NCBI GenBank assembly: GCA_019120125.1 | Contig: DWVR01000071.1 | Coordinates: forward strand, 1-32,530 | DNA from: Candidatus Phocaeicola excrementigallinarum | GTDB taxonomy: Bacteria; Bacteroidota; Bacteroidia; Bacteroidales; Bacteroidaceae | DNA: 32,530 nt | Reading direction: 5' to 3' | Shown here: positions 29,972 through 32,530 of the stretch, piece after piece | How the letters are laid out: each line of letters opens with the position of its first letter | How positions within the stretch are numbered: position 1 is the first letter of the stretch | The notes under the pieces: generated by a model | The model's database searches: none | The model's input: only the letters and a program-made list of their open reading frames with translations | What the model was told of the DNA's origin: nothing | Made by a program: the position numbers and the translations under genes

Positions 29972-31603
29972 TTAGAAATCCGCTTCCCTTGTCACATGGA
30001 TTTCCTTTCCGGTCACGGGGTGGATGAACGTGAGTGATGCAGCATGGAGGTACATCCGGTCGGCTTGGTGTCCGTAAAGCCCGTCACCTGCGATGGGGTG
30101 GTCCAGTCCGAGCGGATGGGCTGCATGCACACGCAGCTGGTGGGTGCGTCCGGTCAGCGGATAAAAGTCCACCCACGTATTCCCGTTCTCTCTTTTCCGT
30201 ACCTTATAGACCGTGACCGCCGGTTTTCCATGTACTTTGCTCACTATCTGGCGGGGACGGTCCGTGGGGTCCGGACAGAGCGGAAGCTCGATGCGGCCCT
30301 CGTCCGCTTCCACGATACCCTCCAGGATGGCCGTATATCTTTTCCGGATGTTTCTTGTCTCGAACAATGCCTGGAGTTTCCGGTGTGTCTCCTTGTCTTT
30401 GGCGGCCAGAATCAGTCCCGAGGTAGCCATGTCCAGCCGGTGCACGACCAGCGGTCCGGTTGCATCGGGATAGCGTGTGCGGAGGCGTTCGAGTACGGAG
30501 TCGAGCCCATCCTTGCCCGGTACGGACAACATGTCGGCCGGTTTGCAGACTATGGCAATCCATTCATCCTCATATACCATGTCGAGGGGAGTGTCTTTAT
30601 GGATGTTTTCCTGCAGCGGATTCTTTTCTACGTCCAGCCCCACAAGCATGTGGCGCAATATCGGCTCACACTTTCCCTTGCATGAGGGATAAAACTCTCC
30701 GTGGCGGCGGATTTCCTCTTTGGGTGAGTTCCCCCACCAGAATTCTCCCATGGCCAGTGGACGCAGATGGTTCAGATAGGCGAACTGCAGGAGTTTGGGC
30801 AGTGCGCATTCGCCGGCTCCTGCCGGGGGAGTTCCCTGGGGGGTATCTTTGAATATCTCGCAAAGGTCTTTTATTTCCCCTCGTGCGTTTATCATGCGGA
30901 ATTGGCCGAAAAGTTTGAGCTGAAGGATTGCCGAGCGCGACTTGCGTTCCTGTTTCAGTCGGGCAATCTCAGCCTCATACATGTCGAGTGCAGTCTTGAG
31001 ACTTTCTTCCTTTGCTTTCAGCCTCCGTTCCAGCCGCTTGTATTCCGCTTTTTGGAACTGGCTTTCCCGGATGAGTGATTGCATTTCCGCATCGTCAAGT
31101 TCCTGTGTCCTCAGACGGTCTCTCCGCACTTTTTCTTCTTTCAGTTGTCGGCGTGCGTTCGCCAGTTCCCGGATTGTCTCCGCTTTCCGTTCTTCATATT
31201 CTTTGCGCAGACGCAGATATTCGGGATTTTGTGACAGCTCTCCGATCCGGCGGTTGATGGCGGTGATTTGTGCTTCTTCCGTGCGGAAGAAACCGTCGGG
31301 CTGCAGAAGGTCGTAAACCGGGGGCACAAAATATCCGTGCCGGTTGCTTCCGGCCAGATTGCCGGAGAATGCGGCCAGAAAACCGGTTTTCCCTTCATGG
31401 GTCTCTACGATGAGCACCCCGAACATTTTTCCCTTTTCCAGTTCTTCCGCCCAGTCGCTACGGGTGGAGAGATATGCCTGCACTTCTTTGGCCGCCAGTC
31501 TCACCAGCGGGTGGGGCGTGTAGTGGAACGGATACGTAAAAGCCGGCGGCAAAGGGATGCCGTCGGCCAGATGGTCAAGCGGATGAATGCAGTCTGTGGC
31601 CAT
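29972..31603 (-). CDS. RluA-family pseudouridine synthase with long N-terminal extension
   Basis: This 543-aa protein has an RluA catalytic domain in its C-terminal third (about 338-543). VVHRLDMATSGLILAAKD holds the catalytic Asp391, and PLTGRTHQLRVHAAHPLG is the conserved RTHQxRVH motif. It isomerises uridine in rRNA or tRNA; the target base is not predictable. Ahead of it lie an unassigned N-terminal domain (1-105), a strongly charged coiled coil (about 107-222), and a linker with a Cys-containing FYPSCKGKCEPILRHML (304-320). Ordinary RluA proteins have about 220-330 residues, so the extension is large. The gene lies 9 bp downstream of ispE and is probably co-transcribed with it. Confidence 0.88.
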   Translation of the reverse strand: MATDCIHPLDHLADGIPLPPAFTYPFHYTPHPLVRLAAKEVQAYLSTRSDWAEELEKGKMFGVLIVETHEGKTGFLAAFSGNLAGSNRHGYFVPPVYDLLQPDGFFRTEEAQITAINRRIGELSQNPEYLRLRKEYEERKAETIRELANARRQLKEEKVRRDRLRTQELDDAEMQSLIRESQFQKAEYKRLERRLKAKEESLKTALDMYEAEIARLKQERKSRSAILQLKLFGQFRMINARGEIKDLCEIFKDTPQGTPPAGAGECALPKLLQFAYLNHLRPLAMGEFWWGNSPKEEIRRHGEFYPSCKGKCEPILRHMLVGLDVEKNPLQENIHKDTPLDMVYEDEWIAIVCKPADMLSVPGKDGLDSVLERLRTRYPDATGPLVVHRLDMATSGLILAAKDKETHRKLQALFETRNIRKRYTAILEGIVEADEGRIELPLCPDPTDRPRQIVSKVHGKPAVTVYKVRKRENGNTWVDFYPLTGRTHQLRVHAAHPLGLDHPIAGDGLYGHQADRMYLHAASLTFIHPVTGKEIHVTREADF

Positions 31604-31612
31604 GGAAATGAG

Positions 31613-32437
31613 TCAGATCAGTTCACGCTGGCGGCAGAAACATCCGGCAAACAGTTCGTCCACGTTCTCCACCCGCGTCTTGAAAAGTCCGAATACGGCG
31701 GAGCCCGAACCCGTCATGGAGGCGTAGACCGCTCCAATGTCATACAGCCTGTCTTTGATGGCGGCAATCTCCGGATGTGACTGGAACACGCTTTCCTCGA
31801 AGTCGTTTTTCATCAGGTCTTTCCATTCTTCCACCGGCCGTCTGATGATTTCCTTCAGTGATATTTCCGGATGGTGGGGACGGATTCTGGCGTAGGCTTC
31901 ACGGGTGGAGACACTGATGTCTGGCTTCACCAGCACAAGACGGTAGTCCGCCAATGAAAGGCGGACGCGCTCGAATATGTTTCCCGTACCCGTGGCGAAT
32001 ACGGGCTGATTCTGGATAAAGAAGGCACAGTCGGCTCCTAGCCGTGCGGCGTATTTTTCCATTTCCTCAATGCCCAGTCCCAGCCGGAACTTTTCGTTTA
32101 ATGTCTTGATCATGAACGCGCAGTCGGCCGACCCTCCTCCCAGTCCCGCTCCCGTAGGGATGTGTTTGAACAGATGTATGTCGACGGGAGGGAGATGGAA
32201 CGTCTCGTTCAGCAGGTTGTAAGCCTTTACCACGAGATTGTCTTCGGGCGATCCGTCGAGGGTGGCTCCGCTTACGCGAAGTTTATAAGGCGTACCGGCG
32301 TTTTCCAGACGGTTCACTTCAAGCGCGTCCTGCAGGTTGATGGGATAGAAAACGGTCTCCAGGTTGTGGTATCCGTCCGGACGTCTCTCCACCACGTTCA
32401 GTCCGAGATTTATTTTTGCATTGGGGAATGTGATCAT
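31613..32437 (-). CDS. ispE: 4-diphosphocytidyl-2-C-methyl-D-erythritol kinase
   Basis: This 274-aa GHMP kinase phosphorylates the 2-OH of CDP-methylerythritol in the non-mevalonate isoprenoid pathway. Hallmarks are [25 protein letters not shown] at the N-terminus with the conserved Lys8, the ATP loop [17 protein letters not shown] (92-108), LGADCAFF with the catalytic Asp136, and [12 protein letters not shown] near the C-terminus. Length is normal. It is cytosolic. Its ATG lies behind a good promoter at 32466-32498; the RluA gene follows after 9 bp. Its presence, with PdxA of the DXP-dependent vitamin B6 route, fits a Bacteroidales host using the MEP pathway. Confidence 0.96.
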   Translation of the reverse strand: MITFPNAKINLGLNVVERRPDGYHNLETVFYPINLQDALEVNRLENAGTPYKLRVSGATLDGSPEDNLVVKAYNLLNETFHLPPVDIHLFKHIPTGAGLGGGSADCAFMIKTLNEKFRLGLGIEEMEKYAARLGADCAFFIQNQPVFATGTGNIFERVRLSLADYRLVLVKPDISVSTREAYARIRPHHPEISLKEIIRRPVEEWKDLMKNDFEESVFQSHPEIAAIKDRLYDIGAVYASMTGSGSAVFGLFKTRVENVDELFAGCFCRQRELI

Positions 32438-32465
32438 GATGATATGTTTTTTTTCGTTGTTTTTT

Positions 32466-32498
32466 CAAAAGTAGTGAAATTTTTTGAAAGCGTGCAAG
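32466..32498 (-). promoter_or_regulatory. Promoter of the ispE-rluA-like operon
   Basis: Read on the minus strand, CTTG (32498-32495), a 21-nt spacer and TACTTTTG (32473-32466) match the Bacteroidetes consensus, with an exact TAnnTTTG box. The ispE ATG lies 28 nt downstream of the -7 box in an A-rich leader. A promoter here shows the operon starts with ispE. Confidence 0.65.
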
Positions 32499-32530
32499 AA
32501 TTGGGGAGTTTTTGTTTTGCCGCATTGTTT

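Overview
The window is a stretch of Bacteroidales chromosome, in or near Bacteroides/Phocaeicola/Parabacteroides. The reasons are several promoters of the Bacteroidetes type (TTTG about 20 nt before TAnnTTTG), start sites with weak or no Shine-Dalgarno sequence, and typical families: an OmpA-like protein, a CarboxypepD_reg/DUF5686 outer-membrane protein, a secreted GH65 and a DUF4922-like protein. I see no tRNA, rRNA, CRISPR array, phage or insertion sequence. Genus and species cannot be fixed from this sequence. There are 30 protein genes, one of them cut by the window edge.

Layout. (1) 1-2450 (+): the 3' end of an OmpA-like gene, a 503-bp gap with a strong terminator, an unrecognised gene and a LysR regulator. 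(2) 2461-7570 (-): an apparent operon of a GT2 glycosyltransferase fused to a HIT/GalT-like domain, a SpoIID/LytB-domain protein with no visible signal peptide, and an AmpG-like muropeptide permease. This suggests peptidoglycan-fragment handling. (3) 7664-15329 (+): a tightly packed operon running rlmN, pdxA, a sugar-phosphate-type nucleotidyltransferase, an ATP-grasp enzyme, a CDP-alcohol phosphatidyltransferase, an LPG-synthase-TM/flippase-like protein, a HAD phosphatase and a FucP-like sugar permease. The middle five look like a pathway that activates a polar headgroup, attaches it to a lipid and perhaps flips the product. (4) 15262-18034 (-): a secreted GH65 glycosidase whose 3' end overlaps the permease gene, and a small Spy/CpxP-like periplasmic protein.

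(5) 18199-29964 (+): an AraC regulator, then an 88-bp array of four 22-bp palindromic units ending in a terminator, then an operon with a near-consensus promoter. The operon encodes a GNAT acyltransferase, a ketosynthase, an acyl carrier protein, two hotdog dehydratase-like subunits with complementary catalytic residues, a CrtI/RetSat-type FAD enzyme, a ketoreductase, a thioesterase and a second CDP-alcohol phosphatidyltransferase closely similar to the one in region 3. A DUF5686 outer-membrane protein and a CAT-like acyltransferase follow. The set resembles the core of an aryl-polyene/flexirubin-type type II synthase, but lacks the aromatic-starter enzymes, a chain-length factor and an exporter. 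It ends in a lipid headgroup enzyme, so an unusual acyl or polyene lipid is the most interesting possibility here. (6) 29972-32437 (-): ispE and an RluA-type pseudouridine synthase with a long N-terminal extension.

Gene calls rest on motifs read by eye. Pathway products, substrates and regulatory links are inference.
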